In this document: positions 37,701-48,581 of the stretch, piece after piece | Layout: the number at the start of each line of letters is the position of its first letter | How positions within the stretch are numbered: position 1 is the stretch's first letter | Assembly (NCBI GenBank): GCA_027186245.1 | Contig: CP114483.1 | Coordinates: 12,978,220-13,042,219, forward strand | Direction of reading: 5' to 3' | DNA length: 64,000 bases | Source: Coriaria nepalensis | Lineage: Eukaryota; Streptophyta; Magnoliopsida; Cucurbitales; Coriariaceae | Translations under genes and position numbers: made by a program | The notes under the pieces: model-generated | Seen by the model: the letters and a program-made list of their open reading frames with translations, nothing else | Told to the model about the DNA's origin: nothing | Database searches by the model: none

Positions 37701-38096
37701 TCTTTTCATGTCATTAAATTGTTTGAAAGCACATCGAACCAATTATATGTCTGCATTTAAAACACTACTTTCATGCATAACTTGCAAATGATCTATTGAA
37801 GAAAACTATGCATTTTTTTAGCCTTAAAGTCGTATTATTGCGTCTCTTTTGGTCATTAAATCATTCAAAATCACTTCGTACGAAATTCGCAGTTTAAACA
37901 TGACTTTCGTGCATTACTTGCCGTTGATCGATTCAAGGCAACAACGCATTTGTTTAGCCTTAAAATCATGTCATTGAGTCTCTTGTAGTCATGAAATCAT
38001 TTTAATTAATCCGAACGAATACTATTTTCGCCCTTCAAACGTGATTTTCTTACATAACTTGCAATTAATCTATTGAAGACAACAATGCATTCCTTT
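34739..38096 (+). repeat. Transition zone, part 2: second mosaic block
   Basis: Units at 34739, 35159, 35579, 35999, 36419 (418 bp), 36837, 37257 and 37677. Units 36419, 36837 and 37257 repeat 30166, 30584 and 31004 at an offset of 6253, including the 2-bp loss and CGTCGAATAAATTC. Unit 35999 matches 29326 at an offset of 6673, so one unit is missing between them in this copy. Unit 34739 appears chimeric: its A resembles that of 27226, while its B and C (GTGCAGAAC, CATGATATC) resemble those of 27646. Unit 37677 is the last CACATC-type unit in the window. Confidence 0.83.
36419..36836 (+). repeat. 418-bp unit with GATCGACAAGG 2-bp loss
   Basis: Copy of 30166-30583, with the loss at 36673/36674 and the same TTCAGCGTTAAAATC, CTCGTGTAG and ATTATCGCCC marks. 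Other members of this class start at 40615, 41033, 41871, 42709, 43547 and 50682. The one at 50682 has TTTCTTGTAG and ATTTTCGCCC instead, so the deletion there is separated from its usual partners. Confidence 0.93.
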
Positions 38097-41032
38097 AGCC
38101 TTAAAAAGCATGTCATTCAGTCTTTTCATGTCATTAAATTGTTTGAAAGCACGTCGAACAAATTCTATGTTTGCATTTAAAACATGACTTTCATGCATAA
38201 CTTGCAAATGATCTATTGAAGAAAACTATGCATTTTTTTAGCCTTAAAGTCGTATTATTGCGTCTCTTTTGGTCATTAAATCATTCAAAATCACTTCGTA
38301 CGAAATTCGCAGTTTAAACATGACTTTCGTGCATAACTTGCCGTTGATCGATTCAAGGCAACAACGCATTTGTTTAGCCTTAAAATCATGTCATTGAGTC
38401 TTTTGTAGTCATGAAATCATTTTTATTAATCCGAACGAATTCTATTTTCGCCCTTCAAACATGATTTTCTTACATAACTTGCAATTAATCTATTGAAGAC
38501 AACAATGCATTCCTTTAGCCTTAAAAAGCATGTCATTCAGTCTTTTCATGTCATTAAATTGTTTGAAAGCACGTCGAACAAATTCTATGTTTGCATTTAA
38601 AACATGACTTTCATGCATAACTTGCAAATGATCTATTGAAGAAAACTATGCATTTTTTTAGCCTTAAAGTCGTATTATTGCGTCTCCTTTGGTCATTAAA
38701 TCATTCAAAATCACTTCGTACGAAATTCGCAGTTTAAACATGACTTTCGTGCATAACTTGCCGTTGATCGATTCAAGGCAACAACGCATGTGTTTAGCCT
38801 TAAAATCATGTCATTGAGTCTCTTGTAATCATGAAATCATTTTAATTAATCCGAACGAAATCTATTTTCGCCCTTCAAACATGATTTTCTTACATAACTT
38901 GCAATTAATCTATTGAAGACAAAACTGCGTTCCTTTAGCCTTAAAAAGAATGTCATTCAGTCTTTTCACGTCATTAAATTGTTTGAAAGCACGTCGAACC
39001 AATTCTATGTTTGCATTTAAAACACGACTTTCATGCATAACTTGCAAATGATCTATTGAAGAAAACTATGCATTTTTTTAGCCTTAAAGTCGTATTCTTG
39101 CGTCTCTTTTAGTCATTAAATCATTTAATATCACTTCGTACGAAATTCGTAGTTTAAACATGACTTTCGTGCATAACTTGCCGTTGATCGATTCAAGGCA
39201 ACAACGCATTTGTTTAGCCTTAAAATCATGTCATTGAGTCTCTTGTAGTCATGAAATCATTTTAATTAATCCGAACGAAATCTATTTTCGCCCTTCAAAC
39301 ATGATTTTCTTACATAACTTGCAATTAATCAATTAGACAACAATGCATTCCTTTAGCCTTAAAAAGCAAGTCATTCAGTCTTTTCATGTCATTAAATTGT
39401 TTGAAAGCACGTCCAACAAATTCTATGTTTGCATTTAAAACATGACTTTCATGCATAACTTGCAAATGATCTATTGAAGAAAACTATGCATTTTTTTATC
39501 CTTAAAGTCGTATTATTGCGTCTCTTTTACTCATTAAGTCATTCAAAATCACTTCCTACGAAATTCGCACTTTAAACATGACTTTCGTGCATAACTTGCC
39601 GTTGATCGATTCAAGGCAACAACGCATTTGTTTAGCGTTAAAATCATGTCATTGAGTCTCTTGTAGTCATGAAATCATTTTAATTAATCCGAATGAATTC
39701 TATTTTCGCCCTTCAAACATGATTTTCTTACATAACTTGCAATTAATCTATTGACGACAACAATGCATTCCTTTAGCCTTAAAAAGCATGTCATTCAGTC
39801 TTTTCATGTCATTAAATTGTTTGAAAGCACGTCGAACCAATTCTATGTTCGCATTTAAAACACGACTTTCATGCATAACTTGCAAATGATCTATTGAAGA
39901 AAACTATTGATTTTTTTATCCTTAAAGTCGTCTTATTGCGTCTCTTTTGGTCATTAAATCATTCAAAATCACTTCGTACGAAATTCGCAGTTTAAACATG
40001 ACTTTCGTGCATAACTTGCCGTTGATCGATTCAAGGCAACAACGCATTTGTTTAGCCTTAAAATCATGTCATTGAGTCTCTTGTAATCATGAAATCATTT
40101 TAATTAATCCGAATGAAATCTATTTTCGCCCTTCAAACATGATTTTCTTACATAACTTGCAATTAATCTATTGACGACAACAATGCATTCCTTTAGCCTT
40201 AAAAAGCATGTCATTCAGTCTTTTCATGTCATTAAATTGTTTGAAAGCACGTCGAACCAATTCTATGTTCGCATTTAAAACACGACTTTCATGCATAACT
40301 TGCAAATGATCTATTGAAGAAAACTATTGATTTTTTTATCCTTAAAGTCGTATTATTGCGTCTCTTTTGGTCATTAAATCATTCAAAATCACTTCGTACG
40401 AAATTCGCAGTTTAAACATGACTTTCGTGCATAACTTGCCGTTGATCGATTCAAGGCAACAACGCATTTGTTTAGCCTTAAAATCATGTCATTGAGTCTC
40501 TTGTAATCATGAAATCATTTTAATTAATCCGAACGAAATCTATTTTCGCCCTTCAAACATGATTTTCTTATATAACTTGCAATTAATCAATTGAAGACAA
40601 CAATGCATTCCTTTAGCCTTAAAAAGCATGTCATTCAGTCTTTTCATGTCATTAAATTGTTTGAAAGCACGTCCAACAAATTCTATGTTTGCATTTAAAA
40701 CATGACTTTCATGCATAACTTGCAAATGATCTATTGAAGAAAACTATGCATTTTTTTATCCTTAAAGTCGTATTATTGCGTCTCTTTTACTCATTAAGTC
40801 ATTCAAAATCACTTCATACGCAATTCGCACTTTAAACATGACTTTCGTGCATAACTTGCCGTTGATCGACAAGGCAACAACGCATTTGTTCAGCGTTAAA
40901 ATCATGTCATTGAGTCTCGTGTAGTCATGAAATCATTTTAATTAATCCGAACGAATTCTATTATCGCCCTTCAAACATGATTTTCTTACATAACTTGCAA
41001 TTAATCTATTGAAGACAACAATGCATTCCTTT
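38097..41032 (+). repeat. Start of the pure CACGTC domain, units 93-99
   Basis: Units at 38097, 38517, 38937 (418 bp), 39355, 39775, 40195 and 40615 (418 bp). From here every monomer A is CACGTC-type. Units 39775 and 40195 are near-identical neighbours (GTTCGC, CTATTGATTT and a preceding GACGACAAC), a direct single-unit duplication. Units 39355 and 39775 recur at 44385 and 44805. Unit 40615 introduces the CGCACTTT, CAGCGTTAAAATC, CTCGTGTAG and ATTATCGCCC combination of the next block. Confidence 0.85.
38937..39354 (+). repeat. 418-bp unit with a different 2-bp loss in C
   Basis: The end of C reads AATCAATTAGACAAC where other units have AATCTATTGAAGACAAC. This 2-bp loss is unique in the window and unrelated to the GATCGACAAGG class. 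Confidence 0.9.
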
Positions 41033-42708
41033 AGCCTTAAAAAGCATGTCATTCAGTCTTTTCATGTCATTAAATTGTTTGAAAGCACGTCCAACAAATT
41101 CTATGTTTGCATTTAAAACATGACTTTCATGCATAACTTGCAAATGATCTATTGAAGAAAACTATGCATTTTTTTATCCTTAAAGTCGTATTATTGCGTC
41201 TCTTTTACTCATTAAGTCATTCAAAATCACTTCATACGCAATTCGCACTTTAAACATGACTTTCGTGCATAACTTGCCGTTGATCGACAAGGCAACAACG
41301 CATTTGTTCAGCGTTAAAATCATGTCCTTGAGTCTCGTGTAGTCATGAAATCATTTTAATTAATCCGAACGAATTCTATTATCGCCCTTCAAACATGATT
41401 TTCTTACATAACTTGCAATTAATCTATTGAAGACAACAATGCATTCCTTTAGCCTTAAAAAGCATGTCATTCAGTCTTTTCATGTCATTAAATTGTTTGA
41501 AAGCACGTCCAACAAATTCTATGTTTGCATTTAAAACATGACTTTCATGCATAACTTGCAAATGATCTATTGAAGAAAACTATGCATTTTTTTATCCTTA
41601 AAGTCGTATTATTGCGTCTCTTTTACTCATTAAGTCATTCAAAATCACTTCCTACGAAATTCGCACTTTAAACATGACTTTCGTGCATAACTTGCCGTTG
41701 ATCGATTCAAGGCAACAACGCATTTGTTCAGCATTAAAATCATGTCGTTGAGTCTCTTGTAGTCATGAAATCATTTTAATTAATCTGAACGAATTCTATT
41801 TTCGCCCTTCAAACATGATTTTCTTACATAACTTGCAATTAATCTATTGAAGACAACAATGCATTCCTTTAGCCTTAAAAAGCATGTCATTCAGTCTTTT
41901 CATGTCATTAAATTGTTTGAAAGCACGTCCAACAAATTCTATGTTTGCATTTAAAACATGACTTTCATGCATAACTTGCAAATGATCTATTGAAGAAAAC
42001 TATGCATTTTTTTATCCTTAAAGTCGTATTATTGCGTCTCTTTTACTCATTAAGTCATTCAAAATCACTTCATACGAAATTCGCACTTTAAACATGACTT
42101 TCGTGCATAACTTGCCGTTGATCGACAAGGCAACAACGCATTTGTTCAGCGTTAAAATCATGTCATTGAGTCTCGTGTAGTCATGAAATCATTTTAATTA
42201 ATCCGAACGAATTCTATTATCGCCCTACAAACATGATTTTCTTACATAACTTGCAATTAATCTATCGAAGACAACAATGCATTCCTTTAGCCTTAAAAAG
42301 CATGTCATTCAGTCTTTTCATGTCATTAAATTGTTTCAAAGCACGTCCAACAAATTCTATGTTTGCATTTAAAACATGACTTTCATGCATAACTTGCAAA
42401 TGATCTATTGAAGAAAACTATGCATTTTTTTATCCTTAAAGTCGTATTATTGCGTCTCTTTTACTCATTAAGTCATTCAAAATCACTTCCTACGAAATTC
42501 GCACTTTAAACATGACTTTCGTGCATAACTTGCCGTTGATCGATTCAAGGCAACAACGCATTTGTTCAGCATTAAAATCATGTCGTTGAGTCTCTTGTAG
42601 TCATGAAATCATTTTAATTAATCTGAACGAATTCTATTTTCGCCCTTCAAACATGATTTTCTTACATAACTTGCAATTAATCTATTGAAGACAACAATGC
42701 ATTCCTTT
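41033..42708 (+). repeat. 1676-bp tetramer higher-order repeat, copy 1
   Basis: Four units of 418, 420, 418 and 420 bp (41033, 41451, 41871, 42289). Two sub-types alternate. X has a 2-bp loss (GATCGACAAGG), CAGCGTTAAAATC, CTCGTGTAG and ATTATCGCCC. Y has CAGCATTAAAATC, ATGTCGTTGAG and CTTCCTACG. The third and fourth units carry extra marks, CGCCCTACAAAC with CTATCGAAG and then TTTCAAAGC, which make the true period four units instead of two. Confidence 0.92.
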
Positions 42709-44384
42709 AGCCTTAAAAAGCATGTCATTCAGTCTTTTCATGTCATTAAATTGTTTGAAAGCACGTCCAACAAATTCTATGTTTGCATTTAAAACATGAC
42801 TTTCATGCATAACTTGCAAATGATCTATTGAAGAAAACTATGCATTTTTTTATCCTTAAAGTCGTATTATTGCGTCTCTTTTACTCATTAAGTCATTCAA
42901 AATCACTTCATACGCAATTCGCACTTTAAACATGACTTTCGTGCATAACTTGCCGTTGATCGACAAGGCAACAACGCATTTGTTCAGCGTTAAAATCATG
43001 TCATTGAGTCTCGTGTAGTCATGAAATCATTTTAATTAATCCGAACGAATTCTATTATCGCCCTTCAAACATGATTTTCTTACATAACTTGCAATTAATC
43101 TATTGAAGACAACAATGCATTCCTTTAGCCTTAAAAAGCATGTCATTCAGTCTTTTCATGTCATTAAATTGTTTGAAAGCACGTCCAACAAATTCTATGT
43201 TTGCATTTAAAACATGACTTTCATGCATAACTTGCAAATGATCTATTGAAGAAAACTATGCATTTTTTTATCCTTAAAGTCGTATTATTGCGTCTCTTTT
43301 ACTCATTAAGTCATTCAAAATCACTTCCTACGAAATTCGCACTTTAAACATGACTTTCGTGCATAACTTGCCGTTGATCGATTCAAGGCAACAACGCATT
43401 TGTTCAGCATTAAAATCATGTCGTTGAGTCTCTTGTAGTCATGAAATCATTTTAATTAATCTGAACGAATTCTATTTTCGCCCTTCAAACATGATTTTCT
43501 TACATAACTTGCAATTAATCTATTGAAGACAACAATGCATTCCTTTAGCCTTAAAAAGCATGTCATTCAGTCTTTTCATGTCATTAAATTGTTTGAAAGC
43601 ACGTCCAACAAATTCTATGTTTGCATTTAAAACATGACTTTCATGCATAACTTGCAAATGATCTATTGAAGAAAACTATGCATTTTTTTATCCTTAAAGT
43701 CGTATTATTGCGTCTCTTTTACTCATTAAGTCATTCAAAATCACTTCATACGAAATTCGCACTTTAAACATGACTTTCGTGCATAACTTGCCGTTGATCG
43801 ACAAGGCAACAACGCATTTGTTCAGCGTTAAAATCGTGTCATTGAGTCTCGTGTAGTCATGAAATCATTTTAATTAATCCGAACGAATTCTATTATCGCC
43901 CTACAAACATGATTTTCTTACATAACTTGCAATTAATCTATCGAAGACAACAATGCATTCCTTTAGCCTTAAAAAGCATGTCATTCAGTCTTTTCATGTC
44001 ATTAAATTGTTTCAAAGCACGTCCAACAAATTCTATGTTTGCATTTAAAACATGACTTTCATGCATAACTTGCAAATGATCTATTGAAGAAAACTATGCA
44101 TTTTTTTATCCTTAAAGTCGTATTATTGCGTCTCTTTTACTCATTAAGTCATTCAAAATCACTTCCTATGAAATTCGCACTTTAAACATGACTTTCGTGC
44201 ATAACTTGCCGTTGATCGATTCAAGGCAACAACGCATTTGTTCAGCATTAAAATCATGTCGTTGAGTCTCTTGTAGTCATGAAATCATTTTAATTAATCC
44301 GAACGAATTCTATTTTCGCCCTTCAAACATGATTTTCTTACATAACTTGCAATTAATCTATTGAAGACAACAATGCATTCCTTT
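42709..44384 (+). repeat. 1676-bp tetramer higher-order repeat, copy 2
   Basis: Units at 42709, 43127, 43547 and 43965 repeat 41033-42708 in the same X, Y, marked X, marked Y order at an offset of 1676. Few differences separate the copies: ATGTCCTTGAG in copy 1 against ATGTCATTGAG here, CATACGAAATT or CATACGCAATT forms, AATCGTGTC at about 43834 and CTTCCTATGAAATT at about 44166. The near identity points to a recent tandem duplication. Confidence 0.92.
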
Positions 44385-45642
44385 AGCCTTAAAAAGCATG
44401 TCATTCAGTCTTTTCATGTCATTAAATTGTTTGAAAGCACGTCCAACAAATTCTATGTTTGCATTTAAAACATGACTTTCATGCATAACTTGCAAATGAT
44501 CTATTGAAGAAAACTATGCATTTTTTTATCCTTAAAGTCGTATTATTGCGTCTCTTTTACTCATTAAGTCATTCAAAATCACTTCCTACGAAATTCGCAC
44601 TTTAAACATGACTTTCGTGCATAACTTGCCGTTGATCGATTCAAGGCAACAACGCATTTGTTTAGCGTTAAAATCATGTCATTGAGTCTCTTGTAGTCAT
44701 GAAATCATTTTAATTAATCCGAATGAATTCTATTTTCGCCCTTCAAACATGATTTTCTTACATAACTTGCAATTAATCTATTGACGACAACAATGCATTC
44801 CTTTAGCCTTAAAAAGCATGTCATTCAGTCTTTTCATGTCATTAAATTGTTTGAAAGCACGTCGAACCAATTCTATGTTCGCATTTAAAACACGACTTTC
44901 ATGCATAACTTGCAAATGATCTATTGAACAAAACTATTGATTTTTTTATCCTTAAAGTCGTATTACTGCGTCTCTTTTGGTCATTAAATCATTCAAAATC
45001 ACTTCGTACGAAATTCGCAGTTTAAACATGACTTTCGTGCATAACTTGCCGTTGATCGATTCAAGGCAACAACGCATTTGTTTAGCCTTAAAATCATGTC
45101 ATTGAGTCTCTTGTAATCATGAAATCATTTTAATTAATCCGAACGAATTCTATTTTCGCCCTTCAAACATGATTTTCTTACATAACTTGCAATTAATCTA
45201 TTGAAGACAACAATGCATTCCTTTAGCCTTAAAAAGCATGTCATTCAGTCTTTTCATGTCATTAAATTGTTTGAAAGCACGTCCAACAAATTCTATGTTT
45301 GCATTTAAAACATGACTTTCATGCATAACTTGCAAATGATCTATTGAAGAAAACTATGCATTTTTTTATCCTTAAAGTCGTATTATTGCGTCTCTTTTAC
45401 TCATTAAGTCATTCAAAATCACTTCATACGAAATTCGCACTTTAAACATGACTTTCGCGCATAACTTGCCGTTGATCGATAAGGCAACAACGCATTTGTT
45501 CAGCGTTAAAATCATGTCATTGAGTCTCGTGTAGTCATGAAATCATTTTAATTAATCCGAACGAATTCTATTATCGCCCTTCAAACATGATTTTCTTACA
45601 TAACTTGCAATTAATCTATTGAAGACAACAATGCATTCCTTT
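44385..45642 (+). repeat. Satellite units 108-110, return of the 39.4-kb sub-types
   Basis: Units 44385 and 44805 match 39355 and 39775 at an offset of 5030 (TTTAGCGTTAAAATC, CCGAATGAATTC, CTATTGACGAC, GTTCGC), so the tetramer copies sit between two related flanks. Unit 44805 has GAACAAAAC and ATTACTGCG. The GAACAAAACTATTGA form occurs again at 47323. Unit 45225 is X-like with its own 2-bp loss (GATCGATAAGG) and is 418 bp. Confidence 0.83.
45225..45642 (+). repeat. 418-bp unit with GATCGATAAGG 2-bp loss
   Basis: An X-type unit whose 2-bp loss at about 45480 reads GATCGATAAGG, one base different from the GATCGACAAGG class. Most simply this is a later C to T change in that class; an independent loss at the same place is less likely. 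Confidence 0.9.
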
Positions 45643-48581
45643 AGCCTTAAAAAGCATGTCATTCAGTCTTTTCATGTCATTAAATTGTTTGAAAGCACGT
45701 CCAACAAATTCTATGTTTGCATTTAAAACATGACTTTCATGCATAACTTGCAAATGATCTATTGAAGAAAACTATGCATTTTTTTAGCCTTAAAGTCGTA
45801 TTATTGCGTCTCTTTTGGTCATTAAATCATTCAAAATCACTTCGTACGAAAGTCGCAGTTTAAACATGACTTTCGTGCATAACTTGCCGTTGATCGATTC
45901 AAGGCAACAACGCATTTGTTTAGCGTTAAAATCATGTCATTGAGTCTCTTGTAGTCATGAAATCATTTTAATTAATCCGAACGAATTATATTTTCGCCCT
46001 TCAAACATGATTTTCTTACATAACTTGCAATTAATCTATTGACGACAACAATGCATTCCTTTAGCCTTAAAAAGCATGTCATTCAGTCTTTTCATGTCAT
46101 TAAATTGTTTGAAAGCACGTCGAACCAATTCTATGTTCGCATTTAAAACACGACTTTCATGCATAACTTGCAAATGATCTATTGAAGAAAACTATGCATT
46201 TTTTTATCCTTAAAGTCGTATTATTGCGTCTCTTTTGGTCATTAAATCATTCAAAATCACTTCGTACGAAATTCGCAGTTTAAACATGACTTTCGTGCAT
46301 AACTTGCCGTTGATCAATTCAAGGCAACAACGCATTTGTTTAGCCTTAAAATCATGTCATCGAGTCTCTTGTAATCATGAAATCATTTTAATTAATCCGA
46401 ACGAAATCTATTTTCGCCCTTCAAACATGATTTTCTTACATAACTTGCAATTAATCTATTGAAGACAAAACTGCGTTCCTTTAGCCTTAAAAAGCATGTC
46501 ATTCAGTCTTTTCATGTCATTAAATTGTTTGAAAGCACGTCGAACCAATTCTATGTTTGCATTTAAAACACCACTTTCATGCATAACTTGCAAATGATCT
46601 ATTGAAGAAAACTATGCATTTTTTTAGCCTTAAAGTCGTATTCTTGCGTCTCTTTTACTCATTAAATCATTCAATATCACTTCGTACGAAATTCGCAGTT
46701 TAAAAATGACTTTCGTGCATAACTTGCCGTTGATCGATTCAAGGCAACAACGCATTTGTTTAGCCTTAAAATCATGTCATTGAGTCTCTTGTAGTCATGA
46801 AATCATTTTAATTAATCCGAACGAATTCTATTTTCGCCCTTCAAACATGATTTTCTTACATAACTTGCAATTAATCTATTGACGACAACAATGCATTCCT
46901 TTAGCCTTAAAAAGCATGTCATTCAGTCTTTTCATGTCATTAAATTGTTTGAAAGCACGTCCAACAAATTCTATGTTTGCATTTAAAACATGACTTTCAT
47001 GCATAACTTGCAAATGATCTATTGAAGAAAACTATGCATTTTTTTATCCTTAAAGTCGTATTATTGCGTCTCTTTTACTCATTAAGTCATTCAAAATCAC
47101 TTCCTACGAAATTCGCACTTTAAACATGGCTTTCGTGCATAACTTGCCGTTGATCGATTCAAGGCAACAACGCATTTGTTTAGCGTTAAAATCATGTCAT
47201 TGAGTCTCTTGTAGTCATGAAATCATTTTAATTAATCCGAATGAATTCTATTTTCGCCCTTCAAACATGATTTTCTTACATAACTTGCAATTAATCTATT
47301 GACGACAACAATGCATTCCTTTAGCCTTAAAAAGCATGTCATTCAGTCTTTTCATGTCATTAAATTGTTTGAAAGCACGTCGAACCAATTCTATGTTCGC
47401 ATTTAAAACACGACTTTCATGCATAACTTGCAAATGATCTATTGAACAAAACTATTGATTTTTTTATCCTTAAAGTCGTATTATTGCGTCTCTTTTGGTC
47501 ATTAAATCATTCAAATCACTCCGTACGAAATTCGCACTTTAAACATGACTTTCGTGCATAACTTGCCGTTGATCGATTCAAGGCAACAACGCATTTGTTT
47601 AGCGTTAAAATCATGTCATTGAGTCTCTTGTAGTCATGAAATCATTTTAATTAATCCGAATGAATTCTATTTTCGCCCTTCAAACATGATTTTCTTACAT
47701 AACTTGCAATTAATCTATTGACGACAACAATGCATTCCTTTAGCCTTAAAAAGCATGTCATTCAGTCTTTTCATGTCATTAAATTGTTTGAAAGCACGTC
47801 CAACAAATTCTATGTTTGCATTTAAAACATGACTTTCATGCATAACTTGCAAATGATCTATTGAAGAAAACTATGCATTTTTTTATCCTTAAAGTCGTAT
47901 TATTGCGTCTCTTTTGGTCATTAAATCATTCAAAATCACTTCGTACGAAAGTCGCAGTTTAAACATGACTTTCGTGCATAACTTGCCGTTGATCGATTCA
48001 AGGCAACAACGCATTTGTTTAGCGTTAAAATCATGTCATTGAGTCTCTTGTAGTCATGAAATCATTTTAATTAATCCGAACGAATTCTATTTTCGCCCTT
48101 CAAACATGATTTTCTTACATAACTTGCAATTAATCTATTGACGACAACAATGCATTCCTTTAGCCTTAAAAAGCATGTCATTCAGTCTTTTCATGTCATT
48201 AAATTGTTTGAAAGCACGTCGAACCAATTCTATGTTCGCATTTAAAACACGACTTTCCTGCATAACTTGCAAATGATCTATTGAAGAAAACTATGCATTT
48301 TTTTATCCTTAAAGTCGTATTATTGCGTCTCTTTTGGTCATTAAATCATTCAAAATCACTTCGTACGAAATTCGCAGTTTAAAAATGACTTTCGTGCATA
48401 ACTTGCCGTTGATCGATTCAAGGCAACAACGCATTTGTTTAGCCTTAAAATCATGTCATTGAGTCTCTTGTAGTCATGAAATCATTTTAATTAATCCGAA
48501 CGAATTCTATTTTCGCCCTTCAAACATGATTTTCTTGCATAACTTGCAATTAATCTATTGAAGACAACAATGCATTCCTTT
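45643..48581 (+). repeat. Satellite units 111-117, copy 1 of a 2939-bp-offset duplication
   Basis: Units at 45643, 46063, 46483, 46903, 47323 (419 bp), 47742 and 48162. Units 45643 to 46483 and the A of 46903 match 48582 to 49422 and the A of 49842 at an offset of 2939. Shared marks are AAAGTCGCAG, ATGTCATCGAG, AAAACTGCG and AACACCACTTTC. Units 46903 and 47323 resemble 44385 and 44805. TTTAAAAATGAC is shared by units 46483 and 48162, again showing variants moving between neighbours. Confidence 0.82.
47323..47741 (+). repeat. 419-bp unit, 1-bp loss in B
   Basis: TTCAAATCACTCCG at about 47511 has one A fewer than the usual TTCAAAATCACTTCG, plus a T to C change. Not seen elsewhere in the window. 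Confidence 0.88.

Noticed and set aside
46235..46462. 75-codon open frame on the plus strand, also at 49174-49401
   Set aside because: It starts at TTG, not ATG, runs through B and C of the repeat, and is open because TGA became CGA at 46361 and 49300. The two copies are the same duplicated unit, 2939 bp apart. A satellite shadow, not a gene.
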